The notes: generated by a model not told the origin, from the letters alone. Positions 23,116 through 34,080 are shown, counted from the stretch's first letter. The stretch is 64,000 bases of DNA from CAXQZU01 sp964228555 (GCA_964228555.1 CAXQZU010000009.1:1-64000), one strand, 5' to 3'. Translations and numbers: made by a program.

Positions 23116-25489
23116 CCCGGCTCGAGCCGCAGCAGGTCAGCGCCGGCGGGCGCATCCTCCTCGAGACGCATCGGGAGCCAGCCGCCCTGGCGCCACGGCT
23201 CGGTGAGGTCGTCGTAGTGGGCCGAGCCGGCGTGCGCGCACTGGCCGCCCAGGGTCACCATGCGCGCCTCGGCAGGGCGCCCGAGGTCCACCACCTGCCG
23301 GTAGGAGGGGCCCACCGTCATCGCCAGCGGCTTGTCGTGCGCGTACTGGCCGGAGGCGACCGCAAAGGGGCTGCCCGGCATCGGGAAGGGCCCCCGCGTG
23401 AAGGTGGGCGCCAGCCACGGCACGACACCGGCCGGGTGGTGCAGCGTGAGCGTGTGCGCCTCGCCCCAGGGCGTGTCCAGCGTGAAGCCGCGCTGCGCGA
23501 GGTCGGCCAGCATGTCGCGCAGCGCCTCGCCCAGCACCGTGGGGCGCGCGCCCACCGGCAGCCAAGGGCTGGCTGGGTCGGTCCAGGCGCGCCACAGCGG
23601 CCCGTCGAGCAGGTTCATGTTGCCCATCGTGCGCAGCAGCAGCGGGTCGCCCAGCAGCGCACCGAAGGTGCGGCGGCAGAGGTGGTGGTAGAGCAGGTGC
23701 GCGGGCAGCGTGCCCACGCTGGCCGCCTGCTCGGAGCCGTCCCACGCCAGCAGGCGGTCGATGGCCCGTCCCGCCGCAGGCTGCGAGCGCCGGGCACCCT
23801 CGCCGTGCGGCAGCAGCACGGCATGGCGCAGCACGCGCACCCAGCTGCCGTGCGCGTCGCGCTGCACGGCCGCGAGGTCGTCGGCCACGAGGTCACGGCG
23901 CGTGCCCAGCAGCGCAGTGATGCGCTCCGCACGCCAGCCCGGCTCGTAGAGGTGGCTGAGGTAGTGCGGGAAGCGCCCGTCCACCTGGGGCTGGTTGGCG
24001 CTCACCAGCTGGTCGTCGGGCCCGAGCAGCGCCGCGGGCCGTGCGCCCTCCTCCAGCTCGCCCTGCCAGTCCTCGGCGCTGCTGCGGCCGTCGCGCGGCA
24101 GGCCCGGGTGGCGGGACAGCGTGCGCACCGGCACGCGTCCCATGAGGCGCCAGCCCGCCTCGCGCGCGTCGGCATAGAGCAGGTTCTGGGCCGGGGCCGC
24201 GAAGCCGCGCACGGCTTCGGGCACCTCGCGCGCCGAGCGCGCGCGCCCGAGCGCGAGGAAGGCCTCGAGGTCGCGACCCGGCTCCATCCACGTGGCGCGC
24301 AACGACAGCGACGGGCCCTCGTAGCCGGGAAAGGCGTCCGACACCAGCGGCCCGCGGTGCGTGCGACGCAGGCGGAACATCACCGGGGCGGCGCCGCGGC
24401 GCCGGATCTCCAGGCTGGTGCTGGCCAGCTCGCGCCACGCACCGTCCACGCGGTAGCGGCGGCCGGCGGGATCGAGTTCCTCGATCCACACGTCCGCGTC
24501 GTCCAGCATCGCGTTCGTGCTGCCCCACGCCATGCCCGGCGTGCGCCCGATCACCACGCCCGGCGCACCGGGCAGGGTGGCCCCCACGGCCGCGTAGCGG
24601 TCACCGCGCACGCTGGCGAGGTACCACACCCCCGGCAAGGCCAGCTGCAGGTGCGGGTCGCTGGCCAGGATGGGACTGCCGGAGCGCGTGCGGCCGCTGC
24701 CCACGAGGAAGGCGTTGCTGCCCACGCCGCCCGGGGCCATGGGCAGGAAGGAGAGCGCGCCCGCCACGCTGCCGGCCATCCAGCGCACCTGCGCGAGGCA
24801 GGCCTCCTCGGGCCCCGGCGGCAGGATCGCGGCGAGGTGCTCCGGGCGGCCCTCGAGCTGCTCGGCCAGCGTGGCGAACACCGGCACCGAGCGCCACTTG
24901 AACGAGAGGCCCAGCGCCATGCCCTTGGCCACGAGCAACGTGTCGCGCGGGTGCCAGGGCTCGAGCGGGAGGCCCAGCAGGCGATGCTCCAGCGGCCGGC
25001 GCCGCCGCAGCACCTCCAGCGCAGCCTCCACGCCCGCGGCGTAGGCCTCCAGCAGGGCACGCCCCTCGTCGTCCGCGCGCTCCAGCGCGCGCGTGGCGGC
25101 CGGCAGCACGTCCAGCGCGTGCATCAGGCGGTCGGCATCCACGGTGGTGCGCCGCGCCCCGAAGGGCGGGAAGCCCATGTCGCCCAGCGGGCGCTCGCCC
25201 ACCAGCTCGCTGGTGCGGCCCGCGAGGGCCCGGCGCATGATGTCCATCTGGAAGAAGCGGTCCAGCCCGTGGCACACGCCCAGCGCGGCGAAGGCGTCGG
25301 CATCGCTGGGGGCGGCCACGTGCGGCACGCCATGAGCATCGAACTGGACGCGTGCCCCCCCCACCATGCCGCGCACGCGCAGCGTGCCGCGGTGGGCCGG
25401 CTCCCCCCAGCGCGCGGCCAGGCACAGCGGGCCGCGCAGGGCGCGGCCCAGCCAGCCGTGCAGGCGCTGCCTCCACCCGCGCGAGGCGC

Positions 25490-25493
<4 letters not shown>
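23112..25493 (-). CDS. penicillin acylase family protein (Ntn hydrolase)
   Basis: 793 residues, the usual size of the precursor that cuts itself into alpha and beta chains. The beta-chain N-terminal nucleophile is Ser259 in GGVGSNAFLVGSGRTRSG, followed by PILASDPHLQLALPG. Other family blocks: ALGVCHGLDRFFQMDIMRR, AMAWGSTNAM-type loop, HYLSHLYEPGWRAERI and the SGQYAHD-like end. No obvious export signal. The GTG start overlaps the phosphohexomutase stop by four bases (GTGA). Natural substrates of such enzymes include acyl-homoserine lactones and acylated peptides. Confidence 0.9.
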
Positions 25494-26896
<1,403 letters not shown>

Positions 26897-26915
26897 GGCA
26901 GGGTGCGCGGGCCCG

Positions 26916-27914
26916 CTAGCGGGGGGCCGCGAGGCCGGCCTGCACCAGGTCGTGCAGTCGCACCATGCCCACGGCACGCCCCTCCTCGTCCACCACCGGC
27001 AGCAGGTTGATGGGCGTGGGCTGGTGGCGTTCCATGACGTGCAGGGCCTCGTAGGCCAGCAGGTCGGGGCGCACCGAGGTCGGCGTCCGCGTCATCACCT
27101 CGCGGGCGGGCCTCGCGAGCAGGTCGGGCACCGAGCCCCCGGCACGCTGGATGGTGCGCCGCACGTCGCCGTCGGTGATGAGCCCCACCAGGCGCCCTGC
27201 CGCATCCACCACGGAGACGCCGCCCAGCGCACCGCGCGTGACGGCCTCCAGCGCCTGCTGGAAGGTGGCGTCCACCGACACGGTGGGATGCGTAGCCGGC
27301 CCACGCAGCAGGTCGATGACGCGCAGCGTGAGCTTGGTGCCGATGGCGCCGGAGGGATGGAACAGCGCGTACTGGGTCGCCCCGAAGCCGCGGCGCTCCA
27401 TCAGGGCCACGGTGAGGGCATCGCCCAGCGCGATGGTGAGCGTGGTGCTGGTCGTGGGCACGAGGCCCATCGGGTCGGCCTCCGCCACCTTCCCCCACGC
27501 GAGCACGAGGTCGGCCGCCCGGCCCAGCGGGCTGTCGGCGTCTCCCGTGAGCGCGATCACGCGCGCTCCGAGGTTGCGCATCACGGGCACGAGGTCCACC
27601 ACCTCGCGCGTGCGGCCGGAGTTGCTGATCGCCAGCACCACGTCCCGCCGGGTGACGATGCCCACGTCGCCGTGGAAGCCCTCGGCCGGGTGCAGGAACT
27701 GGCTGGGCGTGCCCGTGCTGACCAGCGTGCTGGAGAGCTTGGCCCCCACGTGGCCGCTCTTCCCCATGCCGCACACGATCACGCGACCCTCGCAGGCGAG
27801 GAGCAGGTCCACCGCCTCGTCGAAGGCGCGGCCCAGGCTGCGCGCCAGGGCCTCGAGGGCCTCGACCTCGCGCCGGATGACAGCGCGGCCGGTCTCGTGG
27901 GCAGGTGCAGGCAT
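26916..27914 (-). CDS. kdsD: KpsF/GutQ-family arabinose-5-phosphate isomerase
   Basis: Converts ribulose 5-phosphate to arabinose 5-phosphate, precursor of the lipopolysaccharide sugar KDO. 332 residues: SIS domain (about 40-190; VIVCGMGKSGHVGAKLSSTL, AISNSGRTREVVDLVP, PTTSTTLTIALGDALT, FHPSGAIG) followed by two CBS domains (GVSVVDAAGRLVGLITDGDV; LLPVVDEEGRAVGMVRLHDL). Start ATG 27914, seven bases after a TACTCT box, no ribosome site. First gene of a kdsD-phosphohexomutase-acylase operon. Supports an outer membrane with KDO. Confidence 0.93.
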   Translation of the reverse strand: MPAPAHETGRAVIRREVEALEALARSLGRAFDEAVDLLLACEGRVIVCGMGKSGHVGAKLSSTLVSTGTPSQFLHPAEGFHGDVGIVTRRDVVLAISNSGRTREVVDLVPVMRNLGARVIALTGDADSPLGRAADLVLAWGKVAEADPMGLVPTTSTTLTIALGDALTVALMERRGFGATQYALFHPSGAIGTKLTLRVIDLLRGPATHPTVSVDATFQQALEAVTRGALGGVSVVDAAGRLVGLITDGDVRRTIQRAGGSVPDLLARPAREVMTRTPTSVRPDLLAYEALHVMERHQPTPINLLPVVDEEGRAVGMVRLHDLVQAGLAAPR

Positions 27915-27921
27915 GCGCGCC

Positions 27922-27927
27922 AGAGTA
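27922..27927 (-). promoter_or_regulatory. leaderless-type -10 box (TACTCT) for kdsD
   Basis: TACTCT ends seven bases before ATG 27914; no ribosome site present. Lies in the divergent kdsD/comEC gap. Confidence 0.5.
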
Positions 27928-27997
27928 CCCGCAGGGCCTCGCACCCCGATGCTCCCGGGTCGCGTGACCGCGGCCGGTGCCCATGCGGGAAGCGGCC

Positions 27998-30796
27998 ATG
28001 GCGCCTGCCCGACCGCTTCCCAGCGCCCTGTGCGGCGTGGTGGGCGGCCTGCTCTGCAGCGGCGCGCACGCCGGCACGCCCCTGTTGGTGCTGGCCGGGT
28101 TGCTGGCCGCTGCGGCGTCGACGCGGGCCGCGGCCGCCGCCCTGGGCTTCGCGCTGGGCGTGCTGCTGGGCGCGGGCCTCGCGCGCGGGCAGGCCGCCTG
28201 GCCCTTGCCGCAGGAGGCGCTCGTCGAGGCCACGGGCACGGTGCGCTCCTGCGATCCTCCCGCACCGTCGGGCCAGCGCTTCGTGCTGGCGCTGGACGCG
28301 CCGCGCGGAGGCGGCCCGCAGCTGCAGGTGCGCTGGGACGCGAGGGACGCGCCCGCGCTGGCTCCCGGGGATCGCGTACGCGCCGTGCTCGAGGTGCAGG
28401 ATGCAGGGCGGCCGGGCTCGCCCGGCCTGCGGGACCCGCGACCCTGGCTGGCGCGACAGGGCCTGTGGGCCCGCGCCACCGCGCAGGGCGAGGAGGCCGT
28501 GACGCTGCTGGGACGGGGCCACGGCGCCGCGCGCCTGCTCGCGCGGGCGCGTGAGCAGGCGTCGGCCGCGCTCTCACGCCACCTGCGACCCGCCGACGCC
28601 GGCCTCGCGCGTGCCCTGCTGCTTGGCGACCGGGGTGCGCTCGCGCGCCGCGATGCCGAGGCCTTCCGGAGCGCGGGCCAGGGCCACCTCGTGGCGGTCT
28701 CCGGCCAGCACGTGGTGCTGGTGCTGGGCACGGTGCTGGTGCTGGCGCGCATGCTGGGCGTGCGCGGGCCCTGGCGCCTCGCGGCGGGACTGATCACGCT
28801 CGCGGCCTACGTGCCGCTGGCCGGCGCGGCCCCCTCCGCCGTGCGCTCGGGCCTCACCGCCAGCACCTGGCTGCTGGCGCGGCTGGGTGGACGCGAGGCC
28901 GTCGCGCTGGACGTCATCTGCGGCACGGCGCTCGCGATGCTGCTGGCCGACCCCGCGGCACTGCAGGACGCCGGCTTCACCTTGTCCTTCGCCGCGGTGC
29001 TGGGCATCGAATGCCTGGCGCCCCGGCTCGCGGCGGGCCTCGGTGCCGTGCCCATCCGCATCGCTGGCGTGCTGGAGCCATCGCGACCGCGCGTGCGCAT
29101 GGCGCTGTGCGTGGCGCTGGCCGCGTGGCTGGCAGGAGCGCCGCTGGCACAGCACACCTTCGGCACGCTGGCCCCCGCGAGCGTGCCCGTGTCCCTGCTG
29201 GCGGTGCCGCTCGCCGCGGCCTTGCTGGGCCTCGCGGCGGCGGCGCTGGCGTTGGGCCCGCTGCCCCTGCTGGCGGAAGGCGTGCGCGGCCTCTTCGCTG
29301 CGACCGCGGACCTGCTGCGGGCCCTGCTCGCCCTGCCCGAGACCGCAGGCCTAGGCCTGCTGCAGGGCCCGCAGCCGGGGCCTGCCTGGCTCGTGGCCGC
29401 GCTGGGCCTGCTGGCCGTGGCCTGCGCAGGCCCGCCGCGCCTGCTGCGCTGGTCGCTGCTGGGGCTGGGGGCGCTGCTGCTGGGTGCGCTCGTCCCACAC
29501 CCTCCTGCGGTGCCCCGCGCGCCCGAGGCCGTGGCACTCGAAGCGCCACGCGCACAGGCCGTGCTGCTGCGCCTGCCGGATGCGCGCAACGTCCTGCTGC
29601 TCGCAGGCGGTCCTGCGCTGGGTCCGGCGCTGCGCTGGGAGGTGCCGGAGGCGCTGCGCGCCCTCTGCGTGACGCGCCTGGACCTGCTCTGGCAGGCGAG
29701 CAGCGAGGGTCGCGCGCACCGTGATGCGCAGGCCCTCGCCGCGCGCCTGCAGGCCGGACCTGCACGGGTGGACGCGCCGGCCGATCCGGCCCACGTGCTG
29801 CTCTCGGGTGCGTGGGGCCGGCTCGAGGCTGCCACGCAGGCGGGCCGGCGCGTCGTGGACCTCGTGCAGAGAGGCCAGCGCACGCGCCTGCTGCCGCCGC
29901 CCGTGGAGGGCGAGGGTGCGTGGCGCCTGCGCACGGAGCCCGGCACTGCGGCCGGCTGGCAGCCATGGGGCACCGCGGCCCCCGCGCACGGGCTGGGCGA
30001 GTATCCTGCGCACGCGATGCTCGCGCCCGCGCCTCCCGATGCTGCCGCGCTGGGCCTGCTTGCCCTCGCGCTGGGCGGGTTCGCGCTCGCGTGCGTGCGA
30101 CCGCTGCGCTGGCTGTCCCCGGGCGGCGCCCTGGCGGCCTTCGTGCTGGGCATGGCGGCGACGGCGACGCTGGGCTGGGCGGCGCTGGCAGCCCTGCTGG
30201 CCCCCTTCATCGTCGCCACGCTGCTGGGAAGGCTGCCGGGCCGTCCGCGGGAGGCTGGCCGCAGCGCACGGCAGGTGGCCTGCAACGGCTTGCCCGCACT
30301 GCTGGGTGCCGGCCTCGCGCTGGCTGGCCTGCGCGAGGCCGGCGCAGCCGTGCTGGTGGCCAGCCTCGCCTGCCTGGGGGCCGACACCTGCGCCACCGAG
30401 GTCGGCACGCGCTACGGAGGGCAACCCCGCTCGCTGTGGGGTGGCCGGCCGCTCGATCCGGGCACGAGCGGGGGCGTCACGCGGGCCGGCCTCGCAGCCT
30501 CGCTGCTGGGCGCGATGCTGTCCCCGCTGGCCTTCGGCTGCGTCGCGGGACTCGACCTCACGACGCAGGCATGGCTGGCCACGGCGGGTGTCGCAGGCGC
30601 GCTGCTCGACAGCCTGCTGGGCGCCACGCTGCAGTTCCGCGGGCGGGCCCCCGATGGGCGCGTGCTGGAGCAACGCACGCTCGACGGCGTGGCGCTGGCC
30701 CGCGTGCGCGGCTGGCGCGTGCTCGACAACGACGCGGTCAACCTGGCCAGCGGCCTTGCCGCAGGCCTGCTGGGCTGGGCGCTCGTCGCGGCCTAG
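27998..30796 (+). CDS. comEC: ComEC/Rec2 protein fused to a DUF92 (VTE6-like) membrane domain
   Basis: 932 residues in one uninterrupted frame. Residues 1-490: N-terminal membrane helices, an OB-like soluble domain (ATGTVRSCDPP, PALAPGDRVRAVLE) and the ComEC competence core (LLLGDRGALARRDAEAF, GHLVAVSGQHVVLVLG, APSAVRSG, LQDAGFTLSFAAVLGIE), the DNA-uptake channel family. Residues about 500-665 sit where the metallo-beta-lactamase domain belongs but lack H-x-H-x-D-H. Residues about 690-932 are a DUF92 domain (GADTCATEVGTRYGG, GTSGGVTRAGL, LLDSLLGATLQFRGR, DNDAVNLASG). An in-frame ATG at 30017 could also yield a free 259-residue DUF92 protein. Start taken at ATG 27998 (GGGAAG before it); GTG 27977 and ATG 27983 are alternatives. 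Confidence 0.88.
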   Translation: MAPARPLPSALCGVVGGLLCSGAHAGTPLLVLAGLLAAAASTRAAAAALGFALGVLLGAGLARGQAAWPLPQEALVEATGTVRSCDPPAPSGQRFVLALDAPRGGGPQLQVRWDARDAPALAPGDRVRAVLEVQDAGRPGSPGLRDPRPWLARQGLWARATAQGEEAVTLLGRGHGAARLLARAREQASAALSRHLRPADAGLARALLLGDRGALARRDAEAFRSAGQGHLVAVSGQHVVLVLGTVLVLARMLGVRGPWRLAAGLITLAAYVPLAGAAPSAVRSGLTASTWLLARLGGREAVALDVICGTALAMLLADPAALQDAGFTLSFAAVLGIECLAPRLAAGLGAVPIRIAGVLEPSRPRVRMALCVALAAWLAGAPLAQHTFGTLAPASVPVSLLAVPLAAALLGLAAAALALGPLPLLAEGVRGLFAATADLLRALLALPETAGLGLLQGPQPGPAWLVAALGLLAVACAGPPRLLRWSLLGLGALLLGALVPHPPAVPRAPEAVALEAPRAQAVLLRLPDARNVLLLAGGPALGPALRWEVPEALRALCVTRLDLLWQASSEGRAHRDAQALAARLQAGPARVDAPADPAHVLLSGAWGRLEAATQAGRRVVDLVQRGQRTRLLPPPVEGEGAWRLRTEPGTAAGWQPWGTAAPAHGLGEYPAHAMLAPAPPDAAALGLLALALGGFALACVRPLRWLSPGGALAAFVLGMAATATLGWAALAALLAPFIVATLLGRLPGRPREAGRSARQVACNGLPALLGAGLALAGLREAGAAVLVASLACLGADTCATEVGTRYGGQPRSLWGGRPLDPGTSGGVTRAGLAASLLGAMLSPLAFGCVAGLDLTTQAWLATAGVAGALLDSLLGATLQFRGRAPDGRVLEQRTLDGVALARVRGWRVLDNDAVNLASGLAAGLLGWALVAA

Positions 30797-30842
30797 GGCG
30801 CGCCGCGCGCGGCCCCCCCGCCGGCCGGGAGCCGGGGAGGGT

Positions 30843-30918
30843 TGGTGCCCGCGCTAGGACTCGAACCTAGGACCCGGTGATTAAGAGTCACCTGCTCTAC
30901 CAACTGAGCTACGCGGGC
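30843..30918 (-). tRNA. tRNA-Lys (anticodon CTT)
   Basis: Acceptor GCCCGCG/CGCGGGC, D arm GCTC/GAGC, anticodon stem GGTGA/TCACC with loop CTCTTAA, T loop TTCGAGT. Discriminator A, CCA encoded. Confidence 0.97.
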
Positions 30919-30930
30919 AGCAGGACGCAG

Positions 30931-30958
30931 AGGCTAGCCAGCCCGTCCCCACGCGCAA
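30931..30958 (-). promoter_or_regulatory. promoter of tRNA-Lys
   Basis: Minus-strand TTGCGC (30958-30953), 16-base spacer, TAGCCT (30936-30931). The -10 ends 12 bases before the tRNA 5' end, the same spacing as for tRNA-Thr(TGT). Confidence 0.6.
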
Positions 30959-30981
30959 GCGCGGGCACGGGACCACCGGGC

Positions 30982-33834
30982 CTACGGCCGTCCCTGCTCG
31001 GGGCAGCCGGCATCGATCCAGGCGGCGATGCGGGCGATCTCGGCCTCGGTGGGCTTGCGCTTGCCGCGGGGCGGCATGCGCTTCGTCGGCACCTCGGCCA
31101 CGCGGCCGTCGGCGTAGGTGACCCACAGCGGCTCGCCCTTGAGGGCGCGCACGAGGTTGCTGCGGGCGCTGTCGCCACGCACCAGCAGGGCCACCATGCC
31201 GTCCTCCCCTTCCACGCGCGGGAAGCGGAAGGCGAGGAACTCGTCGTAGGAAAGCTCCCAGAACTGCTGGTGGGGTGCGCTGCCCGCGTTGCTCATGTAC
31301 GAGCCCAGCAGGGCCTTCACCTCCGCGAAGCCCGCCACGGAGGGCGCGGGCGGGGCTGGCTGCGCGGGCGCGGGGGGCGGGAAGCCTGCCGGCGCGGCGG
31401 GCTCGACCGGCGCCGGGGCGGGGAACCCAGCGGCGGGTGCAGCCGGGGCCGGCTCCGGGGCCGGGAAGCCTGCCGGTGCCGAGGGCTCGCTGGGCGCAGG
31501 GAAGCCGCCTGCGGGCGCAGGCTCGGCCGGTGCAGGGAACCCGCCGGGCGCGGCAGGCTCGGCAGGCGCCGGGAACCCGCCGGGCGCGGCGGGCTCAGCC
31601 GGCGCGGGGAACCCGCCAGGCGCAGCCGGCTCGCCCGGCCCGGGACCCGGCTGCGCCGCAGGGCTGGCCGCACCCGCGCCCGGCGGCAGCGGCGCCGAGC
31701 CCGGCTGCTCGGGACAGCCTGCATCGATCCAGGTGGCAATCTGCCCCAGTTGCTCGGGCGTGGGCTTGGTCTTGCCCCGCGGCGGCATGCGCTTGATGGA
31801 GACATCCTCGCGCCGGCCGTCGGCGTAGCGCACCGTCACGGGCTCGCCACGCAACGCCTTGAGCAGGTTGCTGGCCTTGCTGTCGCCCGGGACCACGAGC
31901 TGGATCTCGCCGTCCTCGCCCTCGGCCCTCGGGAAGCGGAAGGCGAGGAACTCGGCGTGCGAGAGCTCCCAGAACTTCTGGTGGGGCGAGCTGCCCGCCG
32001 TGCTCATCCACGAGCCGAGGATGGCCTGGATGCCCGCGTATCCCAGCGGGCTGCTGACGGCAGGCAGGCTGCCGCCCGGCCCGGCGTCGCGCGGCGGGGC
32101 CGTGCCCGGCCCCGGCTCGCGCACGGCGGCCCCGCCCTCGCCCGCCGGCACGGGCACGGGCTCGCGCGGCAGCGTGGAGGGCGTGCCCAGCACCTCGGGG
32201 CAGCCTGCGTCGATCCAGGCGGCAATCCGTTCCACCGTCTCGGCGGGGACGGGCGGCCGGCCCTTGGGCATGCGTGGCACGTCCTTGCGCGCCCAGGTGC
32301 CATCCGCACGCTGCACCAGGCAGCCACGGCCATCCACGAGCACGCGCACGAGGTTGCTCTCGCGGCTGTTCCACGGCCAGACGAGGCGGTAGCGCGTGCC
32401 GGCCTCGTCGGCATCCTCGAAGGTGGCCTTGACGAGCTCGGCGTAGCCCATCTCCTTCCAGAACGCACCGTGAGGGCTGCTGCCACCCGGGCTCTTGAGG
32501 TCCTTGAGCAGCTGCATCGCCTCGGCGAAGCCCAGGTCGTTGGCGCGCCCGGGCGAGGTCACGCCCGGCAGCAGGGAAGGCACCATGTCCGGCGGGCACT
32601 CCGGCGCTGCAGCCGCGTCCACGGAGCAGCCGACATTCATCGGGATGTCGGCGAAGTCGAACACCAGCGTCCAGTTGCCCTGGAAGAACTGGTAGGTGCG
32701 GATGAAGCGGCCCTTGGCCGTCTCCTCCTTGCCGAGCGCGTTCTTGGTGGCCAGGAACAGGCGCCCCATCGCGATCACGTAGGCCCCGTCCAGCGGCGAG
32801 CGATCCTCGAACTGGGCCGGGTCGTAGGCGTAGCGCGCATCGATCAGCTGCAGGCGGGTCACCGAGCCACGGCCCAGCGCCTCGAAGTACGACCCCCACG
32901 CCTCGGCCACCTTGGTGGCGCCGCGCGCGAACACGCCGTCGGTGCGGAACAGCACCGGGGCCGAGCCCACGGGGAAGCAGCACTGGCCCAGCACGTCGGC
33001 GTCCCGCTCCCGCAGGGCCGTGAGCAGCGCCGACTCCAGCTGGCGGATGCCACGCTCCACGCGGCGCGTGATCCCGTCAGGTCCCACCTGCTCGCGGAAG
33101 GGCCCGGGCGGCGGGCTGCGGTGCACGAGGTCGATGGTGCTGGCGTCGTGTCGCCACGAGGTGCGCACGTGGTTGACCACGGCCACCAGCTCCTCGTTGG
33201 TGAGGCGCGTGCCCCACGGCGGCATGATGCTGCCCGGCGCGCTGGTGACGATGAACGAGAGCAACGCGTACGGGTTCTCGGCGACCGCCTTGCCGCTGTC
33301 CCGCAGCATCGGCACCCGCGGCGGGGCGCCGTTGCCGTCCTCGCCGTGGCAGCGCGCACAGGTGTCGCCGTACACGCGCTCGCCCATGCGCACGAGGTCG
33401 CGTTCGCGGACGGAAGCGTCCTCGCCGTCCTGGTCCACCGGCGTCAGCAGGTAGGCCAGCGACCAGGCGCCCACCGCCAGCAGCAGCACCCACGCCCAGG
33501 TGGGGATGGGCTCCGGCGTCTCGGCGCGCTTGGGCTCGAAGTCGACCTCGGTGTTGCCGGCGTAGGCGTTGATGATGACGTCGACCTGGCCGGCGATGGT
33601 CTGGTTCTCCTCGAGGCCGGAGACCGAGATGGCCACGCCGTTGCGCACCACGAAGGGCAGCTCCTTGATCGTGGGCGGCGCCAGCCCGTTGCTGGCCTCG
33701 ATGCGCAGCACGTGCGGGCCGTCCGGCAGGTGCAGCGTGGTGAACTGGAAGCGCAGCGGCGGGTGCGCCACCTTGAACGGCTCGGTGGCGCCGTCGAGGA
33801 AGAGCCGGATGGGTTCCTTGGCCTCTTGCTGCAT
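30982..33834 (-). CDS. membrane cytochrome c fused to NTF2-like and three haem-less cytochrome-like modules
   Basis: 950 residues, last gene of the cbb3-type oxidase operon, in the place of CcoP. Order: a beta-rich N-terminal domain (1-95), one membrane helix (112-131), a single haem-c domain with C159-A-R-C-H163 and axial Met in GSIMPPWG (Met204), an NTF2/SnoaL-like domain (about 255-397, ending GNWTLVFDFADIP), then three related modules (about 431-547, 597-709, 838-947). Each module has S-S-P-H-x-x-F-W, a tryptophan-rich middle, R-M-P and ends W-I-D-A-G-C-P-E; none has C-x-x-C-H. Linkers are Pro/Gly/Ala-rich, the last with 12-residue repeats. The role as an electron carrier to the oxidase is inferred from position; the modules may be sensors or binding domains. 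Confidence 0.85.
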   Translation of the reverse strand: MQQEAKEPIRLFLDGATEPFKVAHPPLRFQFTTLHLPDGPHVLRIEASNGLAPPTIKELPFVVRNGVAISVSGLEENQTIAGQVDVIINAYAGNTEVDFEPKRAETPEPIPTWAWVLLLAVGAWSLAYLLTPVDQDGEDASVRERDLVRMGERVYGDTCARCHGEDGNGAPPRVPMLRDSGKAVAENPYALLSFIVTSAPGSIMPPWGTRLTNEELVAVVNHVRTSWRHDASTIDLVHRSPPPGPFREQVGPDGITRRVERGIRQLESALLTALRERDADVLGQCCFPVGSAPVLFRTDGVFARGATKVAEAWGSYFEALGRGSVTRLQLIDARYAYDPAQFEDRSPLDGAYVIAMGRLFLATKNALGKEETAKGRFIRTYQFFQGNWTLVFDFADIPMNVGCSVDAAAAPECPPDMVPSLLPGVTSPGRANDLGFAEAMQLLKDLKSPGGSSPHGAFWKEMGYAELVKATFEDADEAGTRYRLVWPWNSRESNLVRVLVDGRGCLVQRADGTWARKDVPRMPKGRPPVPAETVERIAAWIDAGCPEVLGTPSTLPREPVPVPAGEGGAAVREPGPGTAPPRDAGPGGSLPAVSSPLGYAGIQAILGSWMSTAGSSPHQKFWELSHAEFLAFRFPRAEGEDGEIQLVVPGDSKASNLLKALRGEPVTVRYADGRREDVSIKRMPPRGKTKPTPEQLGQIATWIDAGCPEQPGSAPLPPGAGAASPAAQPGPGPGEPAAPGGFPAPAEPAAPGGFPAPAEPAAPGGFPAPAEPAPAGGFPAPSEPSAPAGFPAPEPAPAAPAAGFPAPAPVEPAAPAGFPPPAPAQPAPPAPSVAGFAEVKALLGSYMSNAGSAPHQQFWELSYDEFLAFRFPRVEGEDGMVALLVRGDSARSNLVRALKGEPLWVTYADGRVAEVPTKRMPPRGKRKPTEAEIARIAAWIDAGCPEQGRP
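31379..31642 (-). repeat. tandem 36/42-bp coding repeat in the cytochrome linker
   Basis: The core GGGAA(C/G) recurs at 31379, 31421, 31463, 31499, 31535, 31571 and 31607 on the plus strand: two 42-bp steps, then four 36-bp steps. On the coding strand each unit gives a 12-residue E-P-A-A-P-G-G-F-P-A-P-A type element. The 36-bp units are nearly identical, suggesting recent expansion. Confidence 0.9.
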
Positions 33835-33840
33835 GGCGGG

Positions 33841-34080
33841 CTAGCGGCTCCCACGGGCCGGGGGCACGGCCGGGGGGTCGTCCTCGAGGATCTGGCGCTT
33901 GATGTGGTCGGGTTCCTGCTCGCCGGGGGCGAAGGCGTAGCGTACGCACATCCAGATGGAGGCGAGCGCCGCCAGCGCGGCCGCCACGGCCACCGCCCAC
34001 TCCCAGGGCCCCATGTCCTGGAAGTGGACATGGCTGCCGCCGGCCAGCAGCACCCCAGACAGGAGGCCGTCCTGCCCCAT
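33841..34080 (-). CDS. small single-helix subunit of the cbb3-type oxidase (CcoQ-like)
   Basis: 79 residues: one membrane helix (WAVAVAAALAALASIWMCVRY) followed by a soluble tail with EPDHIKRQILEDD, a tail also seen in small proteins next to cbb3-type oxidases. Its ATG shares one base with the ccoO stop (TGATG), and the giant cytochrome gene starts six bases after it ends. CcoQ-type subunits stabilise the oxidase. The assignment rests on size, topology and position. Confidence 0.7.
   Translation of the reverse strand: MGQDGLLSGVLLAGGSHVHFQDMGPWEWAVAVAAALAALASIWMCVRYAFAPGEQEPDHIKRQILEDDPPAVPPARGSR

Noticed and set aside
31379..31642. CRISPR-like periodic repeat
   Set aside because: Units are contiguous, with no spacers, in frame with a Pro/Gly linker of a protein, and no cas gene is near.
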